This document shows positions 22,996 to 34,618 of a stretch of 64,000 nt of DNA, piece after piece. This stretch comes from Ashinkailepas kermadecensis (Eukaryota; Arthropoda; Thecostraca; Neolepadidae). The translations under genes were made by a program, and so were the position numbers. Within the stretch, counting starts at the first letter, position 1, and each line of letters starts with the position of its first letter. The stretch lies in the NCBI GenBank assembly GCA_034440615.1, contig JAOTOM010004684.1, forward strand, positions 141,501-205,500, given 5' to 3'. The notes under the pieces were generated by a model. It worked only from the letters and a program-made list of their open reading frames with translations. It did not search any database and had not been told where the DNA came from.

Positions 22996-23544
22996 TCAAG
23001 GGGCAACGGCCCACAATTTCCCCTCCCAATTCGGCATGCTACTGTGCCATACAATTCTGCAACATAAGCATATAGGAATAGCTCATCTGTTTCATCACTC
23101 ACACGTGATTTCAACTCCCAAGTTCTCCAGACAGTTTGAGGAAAGTCAAACATCTCCTACATGGATAGGCAAGAATGGACTATTAGGCAACAAGGACACC
23201 ATGGAATTCAGATCATAGTACTTTTGATGCAATACATACCTTGTTCCGCAGGCTGCTTTGGAGATGGATACGCTCCTGAAGTTTGGTCAGGGTTGGAGTT
23301 GCAGGTGGATGGAGCAGCACTGTGAAGGACGTTACATATGATTCAAAGGACTTCTTTCGGTTTGTGTTAACAATGATGGTAATGAAGTAACACTTTCATT
23401 AAATGACTTCTATAGTGTCCTGAGTGAGCAGTATAATCGAGATGGGTTCTTGTAATATACGTTATAGAAGTAAGGTTATGATGGAGCTTTTAGCCTCCAG
23501 TGGGAATGGTATGGATTCACTCTTTGATGAATCCATACCATAAC
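22996..23544. other. No recognisable feature
   Basis: Unique-looking sequence between the degenerate tract and the inverted-repeat cluster. Confidence 0.4.
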
Positions 23545-24555
23545 CTAATAACCATAACCAACATAACCTAATCTAGCATATCCTAACCTCCCTTTGGAGA
23601 CAAAACAAACAAACAAAATTAAATTAGAAAACAATTTTAAGCAATATACGTTCTGGAACTTTTCAAAATCACAAAACCCAACCCAACCCATCCTAAACTA
23701 ACGTCAGCTACTTTTGAAGGAAAAATTTCCGATTTTTAGAATTTTTTTAATAATATTTTTTTTTAATTTCCCAACTTAAAAAAACTAAACTAGCCTAGCC
23801 TAACCAAACCGGTAATATTGTGCTTTAAGGTGGTAACAAGACAAGTTTTTACACACATTTGTCTCCATATAGCAAACAAATGGGTTAGGCTTGGTTAAGA
23901 TAAGTTAGTTTAGGTTTTTCAAGTTGGAAAACTTTTCAAAAAAATTCCAGAACAGTTTCCTCACAAATTTACAATTATTTGGTAAATTTGCAGTTTGGGG
24001 TGTTTTTTTGTGTTGAATTTTTTTTAATGTTCTTCAGAATACATGTTTATGAAGGTGACTAAGATTAAGGGACCACTTATTTTCTGTGCAAATGCTTACT
24101 TTTCAGATTGTAAGCAAAATATTGCCAAAAAAGGGCTTTGAGTTAGGTAACATAGCATGAAAAGAAATGTTTTTTAATGCAACAAAACCTAACCTAGCCT
24201 AGCCTAACCTACCTTTTGAGAACAAAAAATCCCAAAAGTAAAATTAGGAAGTGTCAGGAAGCAATTTATGTTCTGAAAATTCTCAACATTAAAAAAGAAA
24301 CCTAACCCAGCCTAACCTAACCTCAGCTGCTTTTCAAGAAAAAAAATATAATTTTGTAAAAATGTTTGTAAAATTGTTGGGACCCTTTCGGTATTATTGT
24401 GCAATTAAAAAAGTGCAATTGCACAGAAAATAAGTGGTCCCATCATCTTAGTCACACTCATGAACATGGTATTCGGAAGAAAAATTCCAAATAAATAAAT
24501 AAAAACGCCTTCAACTGCAAATTTACAAATATTTTTTCTTCAAGAGCAACTCATG

Positions 24556-24580
24556 TTAGGTTAGGTTAGGTTAGGTTGGG
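24556..24580 (+). repeat. Interstitial (TTAGG)4 plus one TTGGG
   Basis: Four perfect TTAGG units and a fifth with one change, between arms of the inverted-repeat cluster. TTAGG is the usual arthropod telomere repeat; here it is internal and short. Confidence 0.9.
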
Positions 24581-24864
24581 TTCGATTTTTAAATTTTGAA
24601 TTTATCCAAAGGGAGGTTAGGCTAGGTTAGGTTAGGTTATGCTGATTTAAAAAAAAAATACATTAAAAAAAAAATACATTTCTATGCTACCTAACTCAAA
24701 GCCCCTTTGTTGATGCTATTTTGCTCACAACCTGGAAAGTAAGCATTTGCACAGAAAAAGAGTAGTCCCATGATCTTAGTCACATTCATAAACATTGCAT
24801 TCGAATGATAAATTCCAAGAATTCTAAAACTTCTTAAAGCACAAATTTACCCCCAAACCTAACC

Positions 24865-25029
24865 GGGGACGAGTGGTCTAGGGGCAAGATGCTCGTCTCA
24901 CAATCGAAAGATTGTGGGTTCGAGTCTCACCTGTCGCTACTCTTCGCCCGCGACCAATCGGTGTGAGAGATTGGCGACGCTATATGTCTCAACGGTCGAC
25001 GTGTCGTTAAAAAAACAATAACCAACCAA
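24865..25029 (+). mobile_element. tRNA-derived SINE, family 2, full length with 12-bp target duplication
   Basis: The head resembles tRNA-Val(CAC): AGTGGTCTAGG as A box, CTCGTCTCACAATCGAAAG like the anticodon arm, and GGGTTCGAGTCTC as B box. The body carries CTTCGCCCGCGACCAATCGG, GAGAGATTGGCGACGCTA and CAACGGTCGACGTGTCGT, and the tail is AATAACCAACCAAC. CCAAACCTAACC stands on both sides (24853-24864 and 25030-25041), a clear target duplication. Two relatives lie at 47935-48019 and 63075-63238. The insertion splits one arm of the inverted-repeat cluster, so it is younger than that structure. Confidence 0.92.
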
Positions 25030-25115
25030 CCAAACCTAACCCATTCGTTTGCTCTATGGAGGAAATGTGTGTAAAAACTTGTCTTGTTACCACCTTAAAG
25101 CACAATAATACTCAA

Positions 25116-28083
25116 ATATGGTAGGTAGGTAGTTAGGTATCCGGCATTAATATAGAAACACCGTGCAGACATCAGAAAAAGGCATGGACTGAACTTGTTG
25201 AAACTTACTTGCCAACTTCTTCCTCTATTGTTTCTTTGGGAATTAAATATCAGCAAGTTATTCACTGCTTAAAATCACACCAATCTGCAGACATATCAGG
25301 TGTGAAGTATAAAAAATGAAGCAGCGCGACGTTACATGAGTTTGGCCACCGGATTAAACATCGCACGCAATTGCACCACAAATGTCTCACCTCCATCATA
25401 TTTGTCGACCACAATCGCTAGTTTGAGATTCTGGGATTTTTGTACTTGGGCTTTTTGTCTTTGGATGCTACGGTTTGAGATGTTCTGAAGAACAGACATC
25501 ACGACCGGTGGCCGCTATACCCCAATTCTATTTTTCAAGGAGGGATACAGGAAATTTGCAACTTCAAACACGTAATTACTATATTGCTGCTAATTACTGG
25601 TTATTGTTGGCTTGTATTGTCTTTCCTCACTCAAACGCCTCAATGAAAGCATTCTCGGACTATGCCTAGCTGCGCCAGCATGCAAAATACAAATACAAGG
25701 TAGTCGTCCGCTTTGTCGATAAAAAAATAATATAACGTGCAAAACTATATGGGCAATGCATAAACTTCGTATGTCTCATTCGCAGCCCCATCCCCACCCA
25801 AACTACAAATTACTTTGTGGAGGAGTAAAGTAAAATTAAAACCATTTAAACATCAGGGAGATGTCCCCATCCCAGCCCCACCTTCAGCACCTAAAATATC
25901 ACACAAACTATAACGTAAAATCCCCTTAACGTAAACGTCCACCTGCCTGCACCTTGATCGCAAACACTCGCTTTTATAGACAGACATGTAACGTACTCGC
26001 TTTAAAGGCGGCGCAAATGACCTCTATGGTCCGGCATGCCTAAAAAATAACTCCCCCTCCCCACCCCATGCGCAGCGAAATTGAAACATGCCTGATGCTA
26101 CCAATTTATGCAATATATGAGGAAAAGGCTGTGACGTCACCAAGGCTTGAAGGCGAACTATGGTGTACCTTTTAAAATAATGGTATTTTTTTAGGCGTTT
26201 AATGCGCGCTACCAGACATTGATCTTGTCAAGGCTATTTCTGGTATAGCATTGGTCTTGTATGACTGTAAGGTTTGCTTTAGAAGCAGAGTGGGAAACTT
26301 ACTTTCCGGGTTGGGAGTTGGAGTGCATACCAACTTCTTCCGGAGTACATTTTCATGGACATTTTTTTAATGCATGGAATCTGTTTACCAGTAACCGACC
26401 GGAAAAACCTATGTAATCAGTACCTACATAATATGCATATGTTTTATGCATTCTCATTTTTGGTCAAATCAAATGTCAAACCATAGGGACAAACAAGTGA
26501 ACAATGCATGGCACCGCCCGGCAGTGACACGTAATAATCAGCACTGTTTCGTCTCTCATAACTCACAGGAGCAATGCGCTTTCCTTTCACTGTTGGTCTC
26601 AGTACAAGGCTAGCCATATGAAGAAGAAAAAAAACTTCACACTTCACCTTCAGCTCGGAGTGCATGCCCACCTACGCAGCCAATTTCCTACGTAATACGA
26701 ACGCAACTCCGCTACCGCACACGCCACAGTTGGATGTGATCAACACAAAGGAGCAGTCAAGGTCTTGTGTTTGCAGTATGACACTGTTAACCATGTGTTC
26801 GAAGTTGCTAATAGATATGACGTCATATAAAAACTACTTTGCATTGATTGGTTGACGGGCAGATTTCGGAACAGAAAACGCTAACACAGCCAATTCTGAT
26901 CGGTGGCCTCCGGGGGCCTCCGGAGAACGTCTCTTAAAACTGTCAAACTTTCCCACTATATGGGTGGCAGGAACACAAGTGTTCCGAGACGCGGCTCCAA
27001 AGCCGGAGAACAGTGTACTCAGTGCGCATGCGCATCATCTTGCAAGTTGCTGTTGGCGCGTTGTTGTTGTCGGCAATTCCGGTGGTTGAGATTGATGGGG
27101 TGTGTGAAGCTGTGGTCCGGCTGCTGACTGCTACAAAAAGTGGTTAGTTTGAGTGGTGACCGTAAGTGGAATAACCGGCGTTTTTTTTGGTGTCGTTCTG
27201 TGTTTGTTTTTATTGATATCTTTGTTCCCACATTTGTGTCGGAGTACATGTGAAGCCCATCCTATCCAATATGAACCCGGAGTGCAAAAATGTTTTCAGC
27301 GATAAAATCTCTTAATAGGTGCCTTAATTCCCACCCTGTTTAGAAGTCATGTGAGCCATAGTTTTCTTTAGGAATACCAATTATAATGCAGTGTCCATGC
27401 AGCTTCTTGCTGACTTTTCTCTTTCATGGTATCATAAGCTGGCAGATTGGCCCACACATGTCTCTCGTTGGTTCAGTTTGAGACTGGGTTTCCCCATATA
27501 AATATTGAATGCATGCACATTGTCATTGGGCATGTAGGTAGGTACCTACCTAGGTAAATATCAAGCTGATAGTGTGATGGGTGGGCTGCTGAAGATAATT
27601 CTAGTTTGTATATCCACAATCTCAATGATAACTGTGACTGTTGTTCACGGGACTGGATTGTATGCAAGTTTGACAATGACTGGAAATTAAGAATGGAATG
27701 AATCCTGTTCAAGCTCCATATGCATGTGGTTTTGCCCTTGATGGTGTGTACAAACATCAGTATGACAATGCAATTGTTGTTTTGTGGCTTAACATATTTT
27801 TTTCAGACAATCTGGTTTAAAATGCATCAGCATCAGCTAATCTCAACATTTTATGATGTAAGTTTTCCTTCCACAGTGGAAGGAAATCCAGCTATTTTTT
27901 TGCACACAATTTTGAATTTTGTAGCAAAAGGTGGACAGTCAGTCCACTATCTAATCCAAATCTGTTTCTTTTCAGTACAAAATGTGCTGGTTAACATCAA
28001 CTAAGTTTTCTATGTACCTAACATGGTGTTTTTCTTCTTTTTTTCCTTTAGCTTTTTTATCATCATAAAAATAGCATAGGTTA
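25116..28083. other. No recognisable feature
   Basis: Nearly 3 kb of mixed sequence. Short open frames only. A perfect 18-base palindrome TAGGTAGGTACCTACCTA lies near 27535-27555, and TTCCTTCCACAGTGGAAGGAA near 27870. Confidence 0.4.
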
Positions 28084-28178
28084 TTGGGAGGGTCAAATCA
28101 ACATTGGGGGGGGACCAAGATCAACATTGGTGGGGCCATGGCCCCCACAAAAGGATACAAATCGACGCCCCTGTTCCT
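28084..28178 (-). repeat. Terminal fragment of the CAGGGG-YGTCGATTTGT family
   Basis: Ends ACAAATCGACGCCCCTG, complementary to the start of the element at 19154, and has a G/C-run region next to it as that copy does. Confidence 0.4.
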
Positions 28179-28795
28179 AATGCTGCTGATTATTGGATTA
28201 AGGGCGTTGATTTCGAAATCAACTGTTGCCCTGAATAAAACCCCTAATAATTTTACTCCTTTGGACGCCGGTATCCCACGTACAGCATATGTTCGATGCG
28301 TCAAGCTATCAGCGCACATCACCTTGGAGGCATGGGTGTTCTAGCTCCAGAATGTGCACGGGCGTGAATAATGCAGTTATTGGAGCCCGATTGATAATGA
28401 TGAGGAATAATTTGGTCACCGCAGTGCCGTGCTACAGCAGACATCACCTTCCCGTCTCGCAATGGCCGATAACCTACTAGAAAGGTGAAGACAAAATATG
28501 TGGGAGGCTAGTAGAACAATGTACCAGACGGGCCACTGGTTTAGCACGAGGTTAACCATCGTGAAGCTATCAAGATTATCCATTTTCCACCACTTTTTTC
28601 TGGTTCTAGCCGGACTTAGAATGATCTCAATTACGCAGCATGACTGTTGATCAGACAAGCACACCCATGGTAGATGTCGGCGTCAGAGTAGCACAGCACG
28701 CAGCAATATCACCGAGAAAGTATTGACGTCTTCTCTCTAACTGACCGAGGCAGATGCACTACTGCAAATATAAAGCGAACTGGATGTGCCCGACT
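28179..28795. other. No recognisable feature
   Basis: Unique-looking sequence, no supported gene. Confidence 0.4.
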
Positions 28796-28952
28796 GTCAA
28801 CTTTGACTACAACACTGCAGATGTCAATAGTTTGACGACAACACTGCAAATGTCAACACTTTGACGGCAACAATACAAATGTCAGCACTATGTCTACAAC
28901 ACTACAAATGTCAGCACTTTGACGACAACACCACAAATGTCAACACTGCATT
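28796..28952 (+). repeat. Minisatellite, 30-bp unit
   Basis: Five copies with the core CTTTGACGACAACACTGCAA and ATGTCAACA. Confidence 0.9.
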
Positions 28953-29100
28953 TCAGTGTATGAACACAAGCTTAATGCGAGCTGTCTAGATATTTCACAT
29001 GAAGTGTTTGTTCATACCCACTGGCGGATCTAGCCCACCGGTTTGGGGAGGGCCAACTTTCGGTTTTCGGCGTCAGCCCCAACCCCCCGTCCCCTCCCCC

Positions 29101-29405
29101 AGTGGCGTACCTAGGAATTGCATCAGGGGAGGGGTCGAACGGATTTGGAGGATGCCCATTCTCCCACTATTTTTGGTTAAAACCACCGGATTTCGACCAC
29201 TATTTGGCAAAGGGGCACATTTTAAAAATAATAATTAAAATTAAAGTAAAATAAAAAGTTAAATAATAATTGACAACATAATTTCCTGTGTTGGGGCCCC
29301 AGCCTACCTCCACCGTTTCTATGTTACCGGATTTTGTTCTTGTTTACCAAAACGTTCACGTTCACGTTCAACCTCTTGTACCACGTCAACGTTCGTGCAC
29401 GTGGA
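29101..29405 (+). mobile_element. Dispersed repeat family A, copy 2
   Basis: Starts AGTGGCGTACCTAGGAATT and holds CCGGATTTCGACCA. It ends near GTTCGTGCACGTGGACA, matching the start and end of the copy at 21173-21560. It is nested in the hAT-like composite. Confidence 0.6.
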
Positions 29406-29708
29406 CACTGGCGGATCAGATTTTGTCAACTCTTGCTGTAAGCAGAACTTGATCAGCATGGAACCCTCGATGTGTGTCAGAATCTACTATGCTACTATAC
29501 TGGCTTCCAAACAATTATATATATAAAAAAAAATCCTTTAAAATTGGAGATTCTTTCATCCAGACGCTATTTTTTAACCTCGGCAAAGGTTACTGCATTT
29601 TAATTTAGTTGACTTCTGTTGGTTTCGGGGGGCCAAGACATTATGGCCCCCCTTTTAAGCGCTTCGGGGGGCCATGGCCGGAATGGCCCCTCCCTGGATC
29701 CGCCAGTG
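29406..29708. mobile_element. MITE-like element with CACTGGCGGATC inverted ends
   Basis: About 303 bp from CACTGGCGGATCAGATTT to CTGGATCCGCCAGTG. Its interior (CTCTTGCTGTAAGCAGAACTT, GGAACCCTCGATGTG, CTATTTTTTAACCTC, GGGGGGCCA runs) recurs at about 30109-30392 without the left end. Its flanks show no identical 8-bp duplication. Confidence 0.75.
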
Positions 29709-29832
29709 CATGAGGGTATGTGTAAAACTTGTCTCGTAGATACCTTAAACTGCAATAATATCCTTAAACTTTGATAGCCCGGTCCTACCACCCGAATCTC
29801 CCCTACATGCAAACCCACCAGCTATCTCTTAT

Positions 29833-29904
29833 TCAGGATATAAATACATACCTCCTCTTGCTATTCTTCTTGAAAAAATCAGTCAATGTAGCCTGTCTCT
29901 TCAT
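29833..29904 (-). pseudogene. hAT transposase N-terminal remnant
   Basis: Starting at a Met codon at 29904, the minus strand reads MKRQATLTDFFKKNSKR and then stops at 29833. A basic leader with a T-L-x-x-F-F-K-K core is typical of the start of hAT transposases of the zinc-finger (ZMYM/TTF-like) kind. Only this short part is left. Its place inside an element with hAT-type target duplication supports the reading. Confidence 0.5.
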
Positions 29905-30400
29905 CTTAGCAACTCCAGCACCTATATGGCTATATGGCCTTGCCCCAACACCAACATACGAAACATGCTGCTCAACTGGGCTCAACTGGTCACTCGCACA
30001 AACATCCTGTTCAAATTCCGCTTTCGAAATCTGGCTCACTGAATCCGTTTGCCCGTTACTGGCTAAACAAACTTCATGAACCTATCTGACGAAGGAATAA
30101 GGAAACTGCTGATTTCGTCATCTCTTGCTGTAAGCAGAACTTCAACAGCATAGAACCCTCGATGTGTCAGAATCTACTATGCTACCATATTGTGCTTCCA
30201 AACAATTATAACAAAATACCTTTAAAATTGGAGATTATTTCACCCGGAACGCTATTTTTTAACCTCAGCAAAGGTTACTGCATTTTAATTTAGTTTACTT
30301 TTGTTGGTTTGGGGGGGCCAAAAGACACTATGGCCCCCCTTTGAAGCGCTTGGGGGGCCATGGCCGGAATGCCCCCCCTGGATCCGCCAGTGTTCATACC

Positions 30401-32212
30401 AATTGCATAATAGCACGTATATTTATTTTGATGCATGCAATTATAATACTGCCCCACCAATCGTCTATTCTACCTGAACATCGCACCGATTTCCTGGAAT
30501 TATCAACAAGCATAAAGTGTCTAGGCAGGAAATCAGCACCTGCCTGTCGCATGTCACTATTGGTGGATCCGGCCGTCCATTATATTATAGGGGAAGGCAA
30601 ACCATCTGCGAATTAGGCATTCCAACGGATTGATACGAGGAATTTCTGCACCTCGTAGGTCTGACTCCGGGGAAAATCGTTGATCGGAAACGAGAAGGCA
30701 CTGGTATTGTTATCCACCGTGTGAACAACACGCACATCCGTCAACTTCATTACTTCTTCGATATAAAGCAAAATCGTTGCAAGTATTATTGGAGAACGTT
30801 CGCATTTTACATGGTTCAGTCAAGGCACCAGCGAGGTCGACCGCCAAGCTTTGTTGACGGTGATCGCCGACGACAGCTGGAGCAAATGTTGTTATTCCAT
30901 ACTAGTCGCTTCGGGTGTGGGTAGGTAATGGTCGCTTGTTTAGGCGTGGTATGATCTTGGACATGCAATCCCTGAGTCCGTAAAATATTGCGGCCGGGGG
31001 TGAGTTCTTGATTTATGTATTGATTGATTATTTCGCATGCGCAACATGTACACACCCACTTAGCTTTAGTGATCATTCAATGTTACACAATTAAAAGTGA
31101 GCATGAGATGCAGAGTGATTCAGCTGATCAACTAAAGTGGCATGGGGAACTGAAGCGTAAAATCGAAGCTGAAGGTACGAGTATCGAAGAATGAAAAATA
31201 TTTCAAATTAACTATAACAAAAGTCCGTACATTGCAAAGACCTTCCATATGTTCCTAGAACACCAGAGATCACTCAAATTATTTTTTTTAATAATTAAAG
31301 AACCTAAAGCCAAAGATCGTAGTTGAAACTAATACTGAATACTGAATACCTTAAAACCCTGAAAGAACCAAACACATTAAATTCCCGAAGGAGTCCTCGC
31401 AAATGGCTTCATGCAGGTCCGAATTCTTCCAATGGGTCACGGAAGGTGTCGCATGAGAGGCCGGAGGACATGAAAAATGTTCACGTGGCGCGGCTTGTGT
31501 GCAAAAAGACCACGCTTGACCGCTTCCACTCGGGAGAATGGCATAGGCAACAGGGTCTGAGATCTTCAGGATCTAGCTGGGATGTTGGTGTTTATGCTAC
31601 TCGGTGAAAATGATGAATGCCTTTTGCACGCCAGAATTGTTTCAGTGAATAACATATTGTACTCGATTCTTCTCCAAGCGAGTGACATAACTTTTTTTTT
31701 CAAATCAGTCGCTCTTCATAGCCTGACGAAGTAGTTAAGCATTATGAATAGTAATAAATGTCTAGGCAGTTCACTTCATCTATCGAACACCGCGAGGGAA
31801 GACAATGATTGTATTGCCTGGCCACGCTAAGATGTCTTTCTTTTGAGGTATGTGCCAGAACGGTTCTCTCCCGATCGCTCAGCTCAGAGGAATGCCTTTC
31901 TCGATAACTCATGAAGCTGCCAGCAACTTTGTTTGCCACAATTGCTGACTATAATAAATATACAAAAAATACTCAAGTGATCCTGAATACGTAAGACTGG
32001 TCGATCAAAATCTAACTGCAATCGGATGCAAATTACAACTAGGAAATAGTGGTAGCTCACGTAGCACAACAAAAATCGCAGTCGAATTCTTTCTGAAATG
32101 ATTCTTATTCACATTAGCATCAAAACACGACGAAAGGAATGCAATACAAAGCAAAATGTGTATACTACAAGACATGTTGGTAAAGTTCCGAACATTTATT
32201 TGCATAGCTTCC
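30401..32212. other. No recognisable feature
   Basis: About 1.8 kb of mixed sequence, short open frames only, no motif recognised. Confidence 0.4.
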
Positions 32213-32549
32213 GAACATTTAAATGTATAACATTTAAATATATAGCATTTAAAGGTATAACATTTAAATGTATAACATTTAAATGTATAACATTTAAATG
32301 TATACATTTAAATGTATAACATTTAAATGTATAACATTTAAATGTATAACATTTAAAGGTATAACATTTAAACGTATAACATTTAAATGTATAACATTTA
32401 CATGTATAACATTTAAAAGTATAACATTTAAATGTATAACATTTAAATGTATAACATTTAAATGTATAACATTTAAATGTATAACATTTAAATGTATAAC
32501 ATTTAAATGTATAACATTTAAATGTATAACATTTAAATGTATAACATTT
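32213..32549. repeat. AT-rich satellite, 15-bp unit TAACATTTAAATGTA
   Basis: About 22 highly uniform copies. Each holds the palindrome ACATTTAAATGT, so the array can form hairpins or cruciforms at many points. Frames are open on both strands because 15 is a multiple of three. Confidence 0.97.
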
Positions 32550-32900
32550 TGAACGATTCCCCTCAAGCATTGCTTTGCCAGAGTGAGTGGGTGTGGCGTT
32601 TCTCCTCTCCTCAGCCCGCCGTCCCTGCGTCCAACTAAGACCTCGATGCTTCCAGGAGCAGATTTACAGCTCCCGAGGCCATAACACATTGCCCGATCGG
32701 TCCAAACCAATTATCGGCTGCAATGGCAGCTGGCCAAGTGCGCTCCGCTCTATCTCTAGAAGATTGCAGACTCGGGATAGCTGGCGAATGGATAGCCCGC
32801 ACGGCACCCAAACGTTTCCGATCGAGTGTTGAGATGCTGCGTCCTCGTTTAGGCCGATTGCACGGGTTTGCATTTTGCATGCGCAATGCCGGCGTGCCCA
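32550..32900. other. Spacer between two arrays
   Basis: GC-balanced spacer; no gene seen. Confidence 0.4.
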
Positions 32901-33704
32901 GAGCGGCCATCGGTCGTAACTGTGTTCGGAGCGGCCATCGGTCGTAACTGTGTACGGAGCGGCCATCGGTCGTAACTGTGTACGGAGCGACCATCGGTCG
33001 TAACTGTGAACGGAGCGGCCATCGGTTGTAACTGTGTTCGGAGCGGCCATCGGTCGTAACTGTGTTCGGAGCGGCCATCGGTCGTAATTGTGTTCGGAGC
33101 GGCCATCGGTCGTAACTGTGTGCGGAGCGGCCATCGGTCGTAACTGTGTTCAGAGCGACCATCGGTCGTAACTGTACGGAGCGGCCATCGGTCGTAACTG
33201 TGTTCGGAGCGGCCATCGGTCGTAACTGTGTTCGGAGCGGCCATCGGTCGTAACTGTACGGAGCGGCCATCGGTCGTAACCGTGTACGGAGCGACCATCG
33301 GTCGTAACTGTGTACGGAGCGGCCATCGGTCGTAACTGTGTACGGGCGACCATCGGTCGTAACTGTGTTCGGAGCGGCCATCGGTGTAACTGTACGGAGC
33401 GACCATCGGTCGTAGCCGTGTTCGGAGCGACCATCAGTCGTAACTGTACGGAGCGGCCATCGGTCGTAACTGTGTACGGAGCGACCATCGGTCGTAATGT
33501 GTTCGGAGCGGCCATCGGTCGTAACTCTGTTCGGAGCGGCCATCGGTCGTAACCGTGTTCGGAGCGGCCATCAGTCGTAACTGTGTACGGAGCGGCCATC
33601 AGTCGTAACTGTGTTCGGAGCGGCCATCGGTCGTAACTGTGTACGGAGCGGCCATCGGTCGTAACTGTGTTCGGAGCGACCATCAGTCGTAACTCTGTTC
33701 GGAG
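32901..33704 (+). repeat. Minisatellite, 28-bp unit
   Basis: About 29 copies with the core GCGGCCATCGGTCGTAACTG followed by TGTTCGGA or TGTACGGA. Some units lack a few bases. The 300-codon minus-strand frames with TTDGRS repeats are array artefacts. Confidence 0.96.

Positions 33705-34614
<910 letters not shown>

Positions 34615-34618
<4 letters not shown>

Larger units (their letters stand above)
23545..25115. repeat. Foldback-like cluster of inverted and direct repeats with CCTAACC/GGTTAGG runs
   Basis: The left arm at 23816-24190 is an imperfect reverse complement of 24650-25115. The outer match joins TTGTGCTTTAAGGTGGTAAC (left) to its complement at 25087-25106. The inner match joins GTGACTAAGAT...TCTGTGCAAATGCTTAC to 24745-24790, and GGGCTTTGAGTTAGGTA to 24692-24710. 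There are direct copies too: 23600-23760 against 24215-24370, and 24425-24510 against 24750-24830. GGTTAGG or CCTAACC runs mark the unit joins. No protein motif is present. It may be a foldback transposon or a rearranged satellite. Confidence 0.8.
29019..30392. mobile_element. Composite hAT-like DNA element with perfect 8-bp target duplication
   Basis: TTCATACC stands on both sides (29011-29018 and 30393-30400). The ends are inverted: CACTGGCGGATCTAG at the left and CTGGATCCGCCAGTG at the right. An 8-bp duplication is the mark of hAT transposition. Inside are a family A repeat (29101-29405), a shorter element with the same ends (29406-29708), a segment with a hAT-like N-terminal peptide on the minus strand, and a second copy of the shorter element's right part (about 30109-30392). 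It is a nested or partly duplicated, non-autonomous element. Confidence 0.8.

Noticed and set aside
24865..24940. Functional tRNA-Val gene
   Set aside because: The acceptor stem does not close and the sequence continues into a SINE body with target duplications.
32213..33704. CRISPR array
   Set aside because: Units are contiguous tandem repeats without unique spacers, in an animal genome.
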